DNA from: Bacteroidales bacterium
Lineage (GTDB): Bacteria > Bacteroidota > Bacteroidia > Bacteroidales > UBA932
DNA length: 64,000 nt
Assembly (NCBI GenBank): GCA_017480345.1
Contig: JAFVAU010000026.1
Span: forward strand, 41,538-105,537
Direction of reading: 5' to 3'
Made by a program: the position numbers and the translations under genes. The notes under the pieces were generated by a model. The model worked only from the letters and a program-made list of their open reading frames with translations. It had not been told where the DNA came from and did no database searches. Positions 37,582-45,960 of this stretch are shown here, piece after piece (positions within the stretch are counted from its first letter, which is position 1; every line of letters starts with the position of its first letter).

Positions 37582-38922
37582 ATGAAACCTATCAAAGAAA
37601 AATTCGGCGGCCGCCTGGCCGTCATCTGGGCCATGGCTGGCAGTGCCATCGGCCTGGGCAATATCTGGCGCTTCCCCTATCTGGTGGGCCAGAACGGAGG
37701 CGCGGCCTTCATCCTCATCTACATGGCCGCCGTGGTGGTACTGGCCCTTCCCATCTTCCTGGCGGAGAGCGTGATAGGCCGACGCAGCGGCTGCGACACC
37801 TTCGGCGCCATGAACAAGCTGGCTCCGGGCAGCAAATGGAAGTGGCTGGGGCTTCTGACCGTGATTACGCCCATGATCCTGCTGAGCTATTACAGCGTGG
37901 TGGGCGGCTGGAGCGTGGAATACTTCTTCAAGGCCTGCTGCTTCAGCTTTGACGGCAATACGCAGGGCCTGTTTGCCCGCTTCATCTCCTCCACCTGGGC
38001 CCCCATCATCACCCATACCCTCTTCATTGCCGCCACGGCCGCCATCATCCTGCTGGGCGTCAAAAAAGGCATCGAACTCTTTACCAAGATAACCATGCCC
38101 CTGCTGCTGGTGCTCATCCTCTTCCTGGCCGTCTATTCCGTCCTGCTGCCGGGCGCCGGAAAAGGCGTGGAGTACCTTGTGAAGCCGGATTTCTCCAAAG
38201 TGACGGCCGATGTGGTGGCCACCGCCATGGGGCAGGCTTTCTTCTCCCTGTCGCTGGGCGTGGGCACCATCCTCACCTATGCCTCCTACGTTTCCAAGAA
38301 GGAGAACCTGATGATATCGGCCGGGGGGACGGCCTTCTTCGATTTGCTGTTCGCCCTGCTGGCCGGCATGGTGGTGATGCCCGCCGTCTTTGCCGCCGGC
38401 ATCCGGCCGGGAGAAGGCCCGGGGCTGGTTTTTGACACCCTCCCCTATATCTTCGGCCAGATGCATTCCGTGGCGGGCGGCATCGTGGCGCTGCTCTTTT
38501 TCCTGGCCATCCTGGTGGCAGCCCTTACCTCTTCCATTTCCCTGCTGGAAGTGGGTGTGGCCTTCCTTGTGCAGCGCAGGCACGGTCTCACCCGCCAGAA
38601 AGCCACCATCCTGCTGGCCATCCTCACCTGGCTGGCGGGCATCCTGTGCTCGCTGTCCTTCGGCCCGCTGGCCCATGTCACCATCCTGGGAAAAACCTTC
38701 TTCGATTTGTTTGACAGCCTCTGCTCCAACTGGCTCATGCCCCTGGGCGGCCTGCTGTTCACGCTCTTCGCCGGCTGGAAGATGTCCAAGGCCGATGTCC
38801 GCGACGAACTCACCAACGGCGGCAGCTGCAACCGGACAATCTTTGGCGTGGCGTACTTCCTGATCCGCTACGTGGCCCCCGTGGGCATTGTGGTGGTGTT
38901 TTTGACCAATCTGTTCCTATAG
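37582..38922 (+). CDS. SLC6/NSS-family sodium-dependent transporter
   Basis: A 446-residue membrane protein with about 11-12 helices. The first helix carries the family signature [36 protein letters not shown], in which the unwound GSAIGLGN segment binds sodium and substrate. Later come [16 protein letters not shown] (helix 6) and [16 protein letters not shown] (helix 8). These transporters import amino acids or similar small molecules with Na+. The specific substrate cannot be predicted. It stands alone between thyA and mutS and ends at the 111-bp element copy B. Confidence 0.93.
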   Translation: MKPIKEKFGGRLAVIWAMAGSAIGLGNIWRFPYLVGQNGGAAFILIYMAAVVVLALPIFLAESVIGRRSGCDTFGAMNKLAPGSKWKWLGLLTVITPMILLSYYSVVGGWSVEYFFKACCFSFDGNTQGLFARFISSTWAPIITHTLFIAATAAIILLGVKKGIELFTKITMPLLLVLILFLAVYSVLLPGAGKGVEYLVKPDFSKVTADVVATAMGQAFFSLSLGVGTILTYASYVSKKENLMISAGGTAFFDLLFALLAGMVVMPAVFAAGIRPGEGPGLVFDTLPYIFGQMHSVAGGIVALLFFLAILVAALTSSISLLEVGVAFLVQRRHGLTRQKATILLAILTWLAGILCSLSFGPLAHVTILGKTFFDLFDSLCSNWLMPLGGLLFTLFAGWKMSKADVRDELTNGGSCNRTIFGVAYFLIRYVAPVGIVVVFLTNLFL

Positions 38923-38944
38923 CGGCTTCCGTGCAGTCAGTTTT

Positions 38945-39055
38945 TGGGCCAGGTGGGATTTTAAGTGTATCACCTGGCCCATACTTTTGCCTTCTCAGAG
39001 CCTGATTGGCCGTTTCTGCGGGCGTGGTGGGTAGCATGAAATCCCACCTGGCCCA
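38945..39055 (-). repeat. 111-bp element with 17-bp terminal inverted repeats, copy B
   Basis: The reverse-complement counterpart of copy A (35030-35140), about 97 percent identical by eye. It occupies the whole gap between the convergent ends of the transporter gene and mutS. The two copies form inverted repeats around galM, folA, thyA and the transporter gene. Confidence 0.88.
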
Positions 39056-39060
39056 GCACG

Positions 39061-41688
39061 CTACAGCCCCAGCTCCTCTTTCATGCCCCGCAGCAGGTCA
39101 AAGGCCTGAAGGGGGGTTAAATTGTTGAGGTCTACAGACTTGAGGCGGTCTCGGAGGGATTCCAGCAGAGGGTCGTCCAGTTGGAACATGCTCAGCTGCA
39201 GGGAGCCGTCCTTCTCAATGCGGCCTTCTTTCACCGTGTGGGGTTTCACGGGCGTGAGGGCGCCTATGGCTTCCAGGCGCTCGCTGTTTTCCAGGGCCTT
39301 CAGGGTGCGTTCCGCACTTTCCAGCACAGGCTGCGGCATGCCGGCCATGCGGGCCACATGGATACCGAAGCTGTGGGCGGTGCCGCCCTCGCGCAGTTTG
39401 CGCAGGAACAGGACCTCCCGGCCCACTTCCTTCACGGCCACATGGAAGTTCTTCACGCGCGGGAAGAGGCCCTCCAGGTCGTTGAGCTCGTGATAATGGG
39501 TGGCGAAGAGCGTCTTGGCGCCCTTGCCGTATTCGTGGATGTACTCCACGATGCCGCGGGCGATGGACATGCCGTCGAAGGTGGACGTGCCTCGGCCAAT
39601 TTCATCCAGAAGCACCAGCGACCGGGCCGACAAATTGTTCAGGATCATGGCCGTCTCCAACATCTCCACCATGAAGGTGGACTCTCCGCGGGAGATATTG
39701 TCCGTGGCGCCCACGCGGGTAAAGAGCTTGTCGAACCAGCCGATATGAGCCTCCGCCGCAGGCACGAAGGAGCCGCACTGGGCCATGAGCACAATGAGGG
39801 CCGTCTGTCGGAGCAGCGCGCTCTTACCGGCCATGTTGGGGCCCGTGAGGATGATGATCTGCTGTTTTTCCGTGTCCAAATACACGTCGTTGGGGACATA
39901 CTCTTCCCCGGCCGCCATGAGGGTTTCAATGACGGGGTGCCGGCCTTCCCGGATGTCCAGGGCCTTGCCGTCGTTCATCTGGGGACGGCAATAGTGGCGC
40001 TCTACGGCCTGCTCTGCAAAGCCCGCAAGCACATCCACCTTGGAGAGGATGCGGCTGTTCACCTGGATGGCGGGAATCTGCTGCTGGATGCGGCCGATGA
40101 GCTCCCCGTACAGGCGGGACTCGATGGCGTAGATGCGGTCTTCGGCCGTGAGGATTTTCTCCTCGTATTGTTTCAGCTCTTCGGTGATATAACGCTCCGC
40201 ATTCACCAGGGTCTGCTTGCGGATCCACTCCGGCGGAACCTGGTCCCGATAGGTGTTGCGGACCTCAATATAGTAGCCGAAAACGTTGTTGTAGGCTATT
40301 TTGAGCGAGCTGATGCCGGTGCGTTCCGCCTCCCGCTGCTGCATCTGCAGGAGGTAATCCTTGCCGCCTGCGCTGAGGGTGCGGAGCTCGTCCAGTTCTG
40401 CATCCACGCCCGGGCCGATGACGGGGCCCTTCCCCACCTGGATGGCGGGCTCGGGCGCCAGTGTTCCCAGGATATCGGCCAAGAGCTTTTCGCAGCCCTT
40501 GAGGCCGCCCAGGAGCTTTCTAAGGGCATCCGGCCCATCGGCCAGACGCTCCTTGATGGGGCCGGTGAGCGAGAGGCCTCGGCCCAGCTGCATCACCTCG
40601 CGGGGGTACGCCCTGCCGTTGGCAATGCGGCCTAGGATGCGCTCCAAGTCTCCCAGTTTGCCCAAGTCCATCTGGGTTTCCTCCAAGATTTGAGGCTTTT
40701 CCGTAAAGTATTGGACGGTGTCGTAACGGGCGTTCAATTCTTTCAGGTCCATGATGGGCATGGCCAGCCACTGGCGCAGCAGGCGGGCGCCCATGGGGCT
40801 GGAGCACTTGTCCAGCGTCTGCACCAGGGATACGCCATCGGCCCCGGAGGCACTTTGGAATACCTCCAGGTTGCGGAGGGTGAACTTGTCCATCCACACG
40901 AATTTGGCCTCGTCAATGCGGCCGATGGTGCAGATGTTCCTGAGCCCGCTGTGCTGGGTCTGCTCCAGATATACAAGGAGGGCTCCGGCGCTGCACACGC
41001 CCAGCGGGTACGGGTCTATGGCAAAGCCTTTGAGGCTGTCCACGCCCATCTGACGCTTGAGGCGCTCCACGGAGGAATCGTACACGAAGGCCCACTCGTC
41101 CAAGGAGGTGGTGTAAACGTCTCCCAGGCGCTCCTTGAGGCCTTTTTCATAGCCCCGCTGGACCACCAGTTCCTTGGGTTTGAGGGAGCCCACCAGGGTG
41201 GCAATGTAGTCCAGGTTGCCCTGGGCCACCTGGAACTGGCCGGTGGACACATCCAGGAAGGCGGCGCCGCAGAGGTCCCGCTCCACGGTGAGGCCGCAGA
41301 GGAAGTTGTTCTCCTTGGTTTCCAGCATGTTTTCCCCGAAGGAAATGCCGGGGGTCACAATTTCCGTGACGCCGCGCTTCACCAGTTTCTTGGCAAACTT
41401 GGGGTCTTCCAGCTGGTCGCACACGGCCACCTTGTACCCGGCCCGCACCAGCTTGGTGAGGTAGTTTTCCAGGGCGTGGTGCGGGAAGCCCGCCATGGCC
41501 ACAGGGCCCTTGTCCCCGTTGGATTTCTTGGTCTGGACCAGCCCCAGCACCCGCACGGCCGTGACGGCGTCGTCCGAGTACATCTCGTAAAAGTCTCCTA
41601 CGCGGTACAGCAGCAGGGCCTCGGGGTGTTGTGCTTTCACCTCGAAGTAATGCCGCAGCATGGGCGTATCTTCCGCAACTTTTGCCAT
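39061..41688 (-). CDS. mutS: DNA mismatch repair ATPase MutS
   Basis: An 875-residue MutS with the mismatch-binding N-terminus (LLYRVGDFYEMYSDDAVTA, the YEM/FYE motif), connector, lever and clamp domains. The ATPase has Walker A GPNMAGKSALLRQ (about 610), ISRGESTFMVEM and Walker B LVLLDEIGRGTSTFDG. It ends with a helical dimer tail, LTPLQAFDLLRGMKEELGL. It recognises mispairs and small loops and recruits MutL. The ATG at 41688 lies 6 bases after a minus-strand TATCTTTG; an upstream TTG is in frame but precedes the expected transcription start. Confidence 0.97.
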   Translation of the reverse strand: MAKVAEDTPMLRHYFEVKAQHPEALLLYRVGDFYEMYSDDAVTAVRVLGLVQTKKSNGDKGPVAMAGFPHHALENYLTKLVRAGYKVAVCDQLEDPKFAKKLVKRGVTEIVTPGISFGENMLETKENNFLCGLTVERDLCGAAFLDVSTGQFQVAQGNLDYIATLVGSLKPKELVVQRGYEKGLKERLGDVYTTSLDEWAFVYDSSVERLKRQMGVDSLKGFAIDPYPLGVCSAGALLVYLEQTQHSGLRNICTIGRIDEAKFVWMDKFTLRNLEVFQSASGADGVSLVQTLDKCSSPMGARLLRQWLAMPIMDLKELNARYDTVQYFTEKPQILEETQMDLGKLGDLERILGRIANGRAYPREVMQLGRGLSLTGPIKERLADGPDALRKLLGGLKGCEKLLADILGTLAPEPAIQVGKGPVIGPGVDAELDELRTLSAGGKDYLLQMQQREAERTGISSLKIAYNNVFGYYIEVRNTYRDQVPPEWIRKQTLVNAERYITEELKQYEEKILTAEDRIYAIESRLYGELIGRIQQQIPAIQVNSRILSKVDVLAGFAEQAVERHYCRPQMNDGKALDIREGRHPVIETLMAAGEEYVPNDVYLDTEKQQIIILTGPNMAGKSALLRQTALIVLMAQCGSFVPAAEAHIGWFDKLFTRVGATDNISRGESTFMVEMLETAMILNNLSARSLVLLDEIGRGTSTFDGMSIARGIVEYIHEYGKGAKTLFATHYHELNDLEGLFPRVKNFHVAVKEVGREVLFLRKLREGGTAHSFGIHVARMAGMPQPVLESAERTLKALENSERLEAIGALTPVKPHTVKEGRIEKDGSLQLSMFQLDDPLLESLRDRLKSVDLNNLTPLQAFDLLRGMKEELGL

Positions 41689-41694
41689 AGAAGA

Positions 41695-41702
41695 CAAAGA
41701 TA
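41695..41702 (-). promoter_or_regulatory. mutS: -7 box, leaderless start for mutS
   Basis: TATCTTTG on the minus strand with 6 bases to the mutS ATG. It shares a 73-bp divergent region with the glycosyltransferase promoter. Confidence 0.6.
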
Positions 41703-41747
41703 CTATTTTTTTTGTCTTCCCGGAACATCACTGCGGACGAAAATTGT

Positions 41748-41755
41748 TATCTTTG
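41748..41755 (+). promoter_or_regulatory. -7 box, leaderless start for the glycosyltransferase gene
   Basis: TATCTTTG, 6 bases before the ATG at 41762, mirrored by the mutS box on the other strand. Confidence 0.6.
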
Positions 41756-41761
41756 TAGACT

Positions 41762-43138
41762 ATGAAGCGCGTTTTGGTCATAGCCTATTACTGGCCGCCG
41801 TCCGGGGGGTCGGGCGTGCAGCGCTGGGTGAAATTTGTCAAATACCTGCCCGCCGAGGGCTGGGAACCCGTCGTCTTTGCCCCCGAAGGGGCCGATTACC
41901 CTTCGCTGGATCCGTCCTTTCAGAAGGAGGTGCCGGCCTCCGTCGAGGTCCTCCGCGGCCGCATCTGGGAGCCCTATGCGGCATACCGGAAGCTCACCGG
42001 AGCCAAGAGCACCCAGGTGACGGAAATCTCTTCCGGCCCCAAGACCTTCAAGCAGCGTCTGAGCCTCTGGATCCGGGCCAACCTCTTTGTGCCGGATCCC
42101 CGTGTGGGCTGGGTGAAGCCGTCCGTCAAGACCCTTCGTAAATACCTGGAAGAGCACCCTGTGGATGTGATTGTGACCACCGGGCCGCCGCACTCCGTGC
42201 ACCTGATCGGCCGGAAACTGCACCGGGCAACGGGCATTCCCTGGATTCCGGATTTCCGGGACCCCTGGAGCCGTATGTATTATCTGCGTTATCTGCCCAT
42301 GACGGCCGCCACCTGGCGCAAACTTCGCCGCCAGGAACAATCCGTGCTGGACAGCTGCTCCACCGTCCTTGCGTGCACCCCGCTGGTGCAGGAGGACTTC
42401 CGGGCCCAGACCCGCACCCCCGTGGCCTGCATCACCAACGGCTTCGACGAGGAAGATTTCACCGGCCCCGCCCCTGAGGGAGACGGCCGCTTCAATATTA
42501 CCCACACCGGCCTTTTTGCGGCCGATGGCAACCCCTTCACCCTGTGGAAGGTCCTGGGAGAAATGGCCGATACAGACCCTGCCTTCCGGGAGGCCCTTCG
42601 CCTCCGCCTGGTGGGAAAAGTGGACCGGGAAGTGCTGGAGGCCATCAAGGCCGCCGGCTTGGAGGCCAACGTGGTGGCCTTGGGGCCTTGCGACCATGCC
42701 ACCGCCGTGCGGGAGCAGCGATCGGCCTCGCTCCTTGTTCTTCCGCTGCGCAACGACCCTCAGTACCGCCCCATCCTGCCCGGCAAACTCTTTGAGTACC
42801 TGGCTGCCCGGCGCCCGGTGCTGGGAATCGGCCAGAGAGACGGAGCCATGGCCCACGTGCTTGCTTCCACCCAGGCCGGCATCACGGCCGATTGGAACGA
42901 CGACGCCACCCTCCGCCAGTTCCTGCAGCAGGCCTGGAGGCAGCACCGGGACGGGGTGGCCGCCGGCCTGCCTGCTTTGGAGGCCGTTCCCGCCACCACC
43001 GGCGATATCGGCCCCTATACCCGCCGTGCCACCACCCATGCCCTGGCGGAGTTGCTGTCGCAGGTGAGTGGTACTTGTGTCGCAGGTCCTCAAAAATCGG
43101 CCGACCTGCGACGGAAAACGCCCCAGAATGATGATTAG
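41762..43138 (+). CDS. GT4-like glycosyltransferase
   Basis: A 458-residue GT-B protein. The N-terminus is MKRVLVIAYYWPPSGGSGVQRWVKFVKYL (glycine-rich loop near the acceptor site), then VDVIVTTGPPHSVHLIG, PWIPDFRDPWSRM and CITNGFDEEDF. The C-terminal half has NITHTGLF, RLVGKV and the E-containing donor loop LPGKLFEYLAARRPVLGIGQ. It probably transfers a sugar in surface polysaccharide or LPS assembly; no signal peptide. The last 20 or so residues (after LAELLSQ) are encoded by a palindromic repeat region and are probably not part of the ancestral protein. Confidence 0.88.
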   Translation: MKRVLVIAYYWPPSGGSGVQRWVKFVKYLPAEGWEPVVFAPEGADYPSLDPSFQKEVPASVEVLRGRIWEPYAAYRKLTGAKSTQVTEISSGPKTFKQRLSLWIRANLFVPDPRVGWVKPSVKTLRKYLEEHPVDVIVTTGPPHSVHLIGRKLHRATGIPWIPDFRDPWSRMYYLRYLPMTAATWRKLRRQEQSVLDSCSTVLACTPLVQEDFRAQTRTPVACITNGFDEEDFTGPAPEGDGRFNITHTGLFAADGNPFTLWKVLGEMADTDPAFREALRLRLVGKVDREVLEAIKAAGLEANVVALGPCDHATAVREQRSASLLVLPLRNDPQYRPILPGKLFEYLAARRPVLGIGQRDGAMAHVLASTQAGITADWNDDATLRQFLQQAWRQHRDGVAAGLPALEAVPATTGDIGPYTRRATTHALAELLSQVSGTCVAGPQKSADLRRKTPQNDD

Positions 43139-43197
43139 CGTCGCCGGTCAGAGGAAAAATGGGGACCTGCAACGGAAACGGCCTGACCTGCGACGGA
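43079..43197. repeat. GACCTGCGACGGA repeat region
   Basis: GTCGCAGGTC (43079-43088) and GACCTGCGAC (43103-43112) form a stem. The word GACCTGCGACGGA occurs at 43103-43115 and 43185-43197, and as GACCTGCAACGGA at 43164-43176. It starts inside the 3' end of the glycosyltransferase gene and fills the gap to the next gene. It is probably a small intergenic repeat element; no second locus was found in this window. Confidence 0.65.
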
Positions 43198-43219
43198 GAC
43201 AGACAGAAAATAGAGTAGT

Positions 43220-45841
43220 ATGACAGAGATTTGGAAGAAAATAGCCCTGGCCCTGGGCATCATGGCCCTGTTCCTGGCCCTGAGTTACGGTTTTGTGCCG
43301 CAGGTGCTGGACGGCAAGATAGTGAACCAGAGCGACATCTCCGGCTATGTGGGCATGTCGCACGAGATGAGCGAGTGGAACAAGGCGCACCCGGACAACC
43401 CCACGTACTGGACGGACTCCATGTTCGGCGGCATGCCCACCACGGCCATCTCCACCCAGAACGGAGGAGACTACACGGAGCCGCTCTACAAGCTGCTGTT
43501 TGCGGGCAAGCGCCCGGCCCCGTGGATTTTCGTGAGCCTGCTGGGCGCCTTCCTGCTGTTCCTGGCCCTGGGTGTAAGCTGGCCCGTGGCCGTGGGCGGA
43601 GCCATCGCCGTGGCCTTCTGCAGCTACAACTTCCAGATTATCCAGGTGGGCCACAACACCAAGATGCAGGCCATCGCCCTCATGCCCTGGGTCCTTGCGG
43701 CGCTGGTGTATACCTATCGCGCTGCTGCCGGCAAGGAGATGGGCTTTTGCGGAGCATTTGCCCGTACAGGGTCGCGAAGCGACGCGGAGCAAAAGCCCAT
43801 CTCCTTGCCGATGATGCTGCTGGGCGCGGCGCTCTTCGGCCTCACCCTCAGTTTCCAGATCAAGGCCAACCACCAGCAGATTTCCTACTACCTGGCCCTT
43901 ATGGTGCTCATCTATGCCCTGGTGGAGCTGGTCCATACCATCAAGACCAAGGCCTGGAAGCCGTTTCTGGTGGCATCGGCCCTGCTGCTGGTGCTGGGCG
44001 GCGCCGGCATCGCCACCAATGTGAACAAACTGCTGCCGCTGGCCAAATACACCCCCAATACCATGCGCGGCGGCTCCGAGCTCTCCAAGGAAGGCGCCAA
44101 CGCCAAGGGCCTGGACCTGGACTATGCCACGTCCTGGAGCTATGGCTGGGAGGAACTGCCCAACCTCATGATTCCCAATTTCAACGGAGGCTCATCGGCC
44201 GGGGCGGTGAATCCGGACAAATCGGCCACCATCCGGCTGCTCAAACGGGCGGGGCAGAAGAACCTCAAGGAAACCGCCAAGAGCCTGCCCATGTACTGGG
44301 GGCCGCAGCCCTTTACCGCCGGGCCCATGTATATGGGTGCCGTCACGGTGTTCCTCTTTGTGCTGGGCCTGTTCCTGTACAAAGGGCGGAACAAATGGTG
44401 GCTCATAGCGGCCACCGTCCTGGCCGTCCTCATGGCGGTGGGCAGCCATTTCATGCCCTTTACCGCATTCTGTTTCAAATACTTGCCTCTGTATAACAAG
44501 TTCCGGACGGTGTCCATGGCGTTGGTGGTGCTGCAAGTGACGCTGCCGGTGTTGGGCTTCCTCACGCTGGACGGCATCCTGAGGGAGGCGTACAGCCGGA
44601 AAGCCTTCAAGAAGGGGTTGGCCTGGGCCTTCGGACTCACCGGCGGCTTCTGCCTGCTTGCCTGGCTGGTTCCCGGCCTGTTCGGGAACTTCGAGGCGGC
44701 CTCCGACGCCCAGATGCAGGACGTTCTGGTGGAGGCGTTGGTGCAGGACCGCATCGCCCTCTTCCGGGCCGATGCCCTCCGCTCCCTCCTCCTGATTTCC
44801 GCCTCCGCCGGCCTGCTTTTGTGGGCCTCTTTGCCCAAGGGCCAGACGGAGCACGCCAAGGCTTTTGCCGGCTTCGGCCGCCGCTGGGTTGCGGTTTTGC
44901 TCATCAGCCTCTTTGTTCTGGCAGACCTGTTCGCTGCCGGCAAACGCTACCTCAACGCAGACCATTTCACCACCCCCAGGGACTTTGACAAAACCTTCGT
45001 GGAGCGCCCGGTGGACAAGATGATAAAGGCCGATACAGACCCCCAGTACCGCGTCCTGGACCTCACGGTGAATGTGTTCAACTCCTCCGTGCCCTCCTAC
45101 CATCACAAGAATGTGGGCGGTTATTCCCCGGCCAAGCTTCAGCGCTATCAGGACTTGATTGAGCACTACCTGTCGGCCGAAATCAACGGTCTGTACAAGC
45201 AGCTGGGCCAGGCCGCCGAGCTGGAAGACGTGGCTTCCTGGATGGCCGCGAACACCCCCGTCCTGAATGCCCTCAACACCCGCTACGTGGTGCTGGACGG
45301 TGATTATCCGCCACTTCAGAACCCCGCCGCCTTCGGCCCTGCCTGGTTTGTGGATTCCGTGGTGGAAGCCGCCTCTCCCGACGAAGAGATTGCCCTTCTG
45401 GGTTCCGTGGACCTTCGCCGCCAGGCGGTGGTGGAAGGCCGGTTGTTGCCGGCCATGACGGAGGGGGGAGCGCCGGCCATGACCGGCGTCATCCCCGGCT
45501 TGACCGGGGATCTCATCACCCTCACCTCCTACGCCCCCAACGAGCTGCATTACAAGTACAACGCCGCCAGCGACCGCCTGGCCGTCTTCTCCGAAGTCTA
45601 CTACCCCAACGGCTGGCATGCCACCGTGGACGGGCAGCCCCTGGACCTCATCAGGGCCGACTGGACCCTCCGCGCCGCCCTTCTTCCCGCCGGCTCCCAC
45701 GAGGTGGTAATGACCTTCCTCCCGGACAGCTACCGCCAGGGCGCCACCGTTTCCCGCATCGCCTCCGTGGGCCTGCTGCTTCTCCTGCTGCTTGCCCTAA
45801 TTTTGGTGACAGCTAAACGCCTGAAACCCAACACGTTATAA
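43220..45841 (+). CDS. YfhO-like polytopic membrane protein
   Basis: An 873-residue protein. It begins with a membrane helix, then the periplasmic motif SDISGYVGMSHEMSEWNKAHPDNPTYWTDSMFGGMPT typical of YfhO proteins in Bacteroidetes. About a dozen helices follow (residues 100-560) and then a soluble C-terminal domain (about 600-840, with a final helix). YfhO-type proteins are thought to act in sugar transfer to envelope polymers. Two repeats shape this gene. A perfect palindrome at 43729-43810 lies in frame within the loop after helix 4, and the stop codon is provided by a 109-bp element. An ORF of 421 codons in another frame is only a shadow. Confidence 0.82.
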   Translation: MTEIWKKIALALGIMALFLALSYGFVPQVLDGKIVNQSDISGYVGMSHEMSEWNKAHPDNPTYWTDSMFGGMPTTAISTQNGGDYTEPLYKLLFAGKRPAPWIFVSLLGAFLLFLALGVSWPVAVGGAIAVAFCSYNFQIIQVGHNTKMQAIALMPWVLAALVYTYRAAAGKEMGFCGAFARTGSRSDAEQKPISLPMMLLGAALFGLTLSFQIKANHQQISYYLALMVLIYALVELVHTIKTKAWKPFLVASALLLVLGGAGIATNVNKLLPLAKYTPNTMRGGSELSKEGANAKGLDLDYATSWSYGWEELPNLMIPNFNGGSSAGAVNPDKSATIRLLKRAGQKNLKETAKSLPMYWGPQPFTAGPMYMGAVTVFLFVLGLFLYKGRNKWWLIAATVLAVLMAVGSHFMPFTAFCFKYLPLYNKFRTVSMALVVLQVTLPVLGFLTLDGILREAYSRKAFKKGLAWAFGLTGGFCLLAWLVPGLFGNFEAASDAQMQDVLVEALVQDRIALFRADALRSLLLISASAGLLLWASLPKGQTEHAKAFAGFGRRWVAVLLISLFVLADLFAAGKRYLNADHFTTPRDFDKTFVERPVDKMIKADTDPQYRVLDLTVNVFNSSVPSYHHKNVGGYSPAKLQRYQDLIEHYLSAEINGLYKQLGQAAELEDVASWMAANTPVLNALNTRYVVLDGDYPPLQNPAAFGPAWFVDSVVEAASPDEEIALLGSVDLRRQAVVEGRLLPAMTEGGAPAMTGVIPGLTGDLITLTSYAPNELHYKYNAASDRLAVFSEVYYPNGWHATVDGQPLDLIRADWTLRAALLPAGSHEVVMTFLPDSYRQGATVSRIASVGLLLLLLLALILVTAKRLKPNTL
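43729..43810. repeat. palindromic insertion inside the YfhO-like gene
   Basis: Two perfect 22-bp arms (43729-43750 and 43789-43810) flank 38 bp whose core GGGTCGCGAAGCGACG (43769-43784) is shared with the palindrome at the amidohydrolase start. The core is itself a GTCGC-GAA-GCGAC hairpin. The insertion keeps the reading frame and encodes the loop MGFCGAFARTGSRSDAEQKP between two membrane helices. Confidence 0.85.
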
Positions 45842-45913
45842 TACATTTCTCGTTCAAAAAACGAACGAGAAATGTACTACAAGTCAATGACAGTCAATTA
45901 CTTAGCTGTCACC
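45805..45913. mobile_element. 109-bp GGTGACAGC element, copy 1
   Basis: Terminal inverted repeats GGTGACAGCTAA and TTAGCTGTCACC enclose an internal palindrome TACATTTCTCGTTC/GAACGAGAAATGTA. It has the same length (109 bp) as the copies at 47037, 59288 and 62521 and the same orientation as the one at 59288. Its left end overlaps the last codons and stop of the YfhO-like gene. It resembles a small non-autonomous element. No clear target duplication is visible. Confidence 0.88.
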
Positions 45914-45934
45914 TCACTTTTGGCAAATTATTCG

Positions 45935-45942
45935 TATTTTTG
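45935..45942 (+). promoter_or_regulatory. -7 box of the mrp promoter
   Basis: TATTTTTG followed by CA, 18 bases before the ATG at 45961 and directly after the 109-bp element, whose right end may occupy the -33 zone. Confidence 0.45.
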
Positions 45943-45960
45943 CAGGGCAAAATCTCAGGA

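Noticed and set aside
36706-38676. 656-codon extension upstream of thyA
   Set aside because: It runs backwards through the transporter gene; thymidylate synthase begins at 37500 with the usual MQQYLDLL start.
43231-44496. 421-codon frame overlapping the YfhO-like gene
   Set aside because: Alternate frame of a high-GC gene; the main frame has a coherent set of membrane helices and family motifs.
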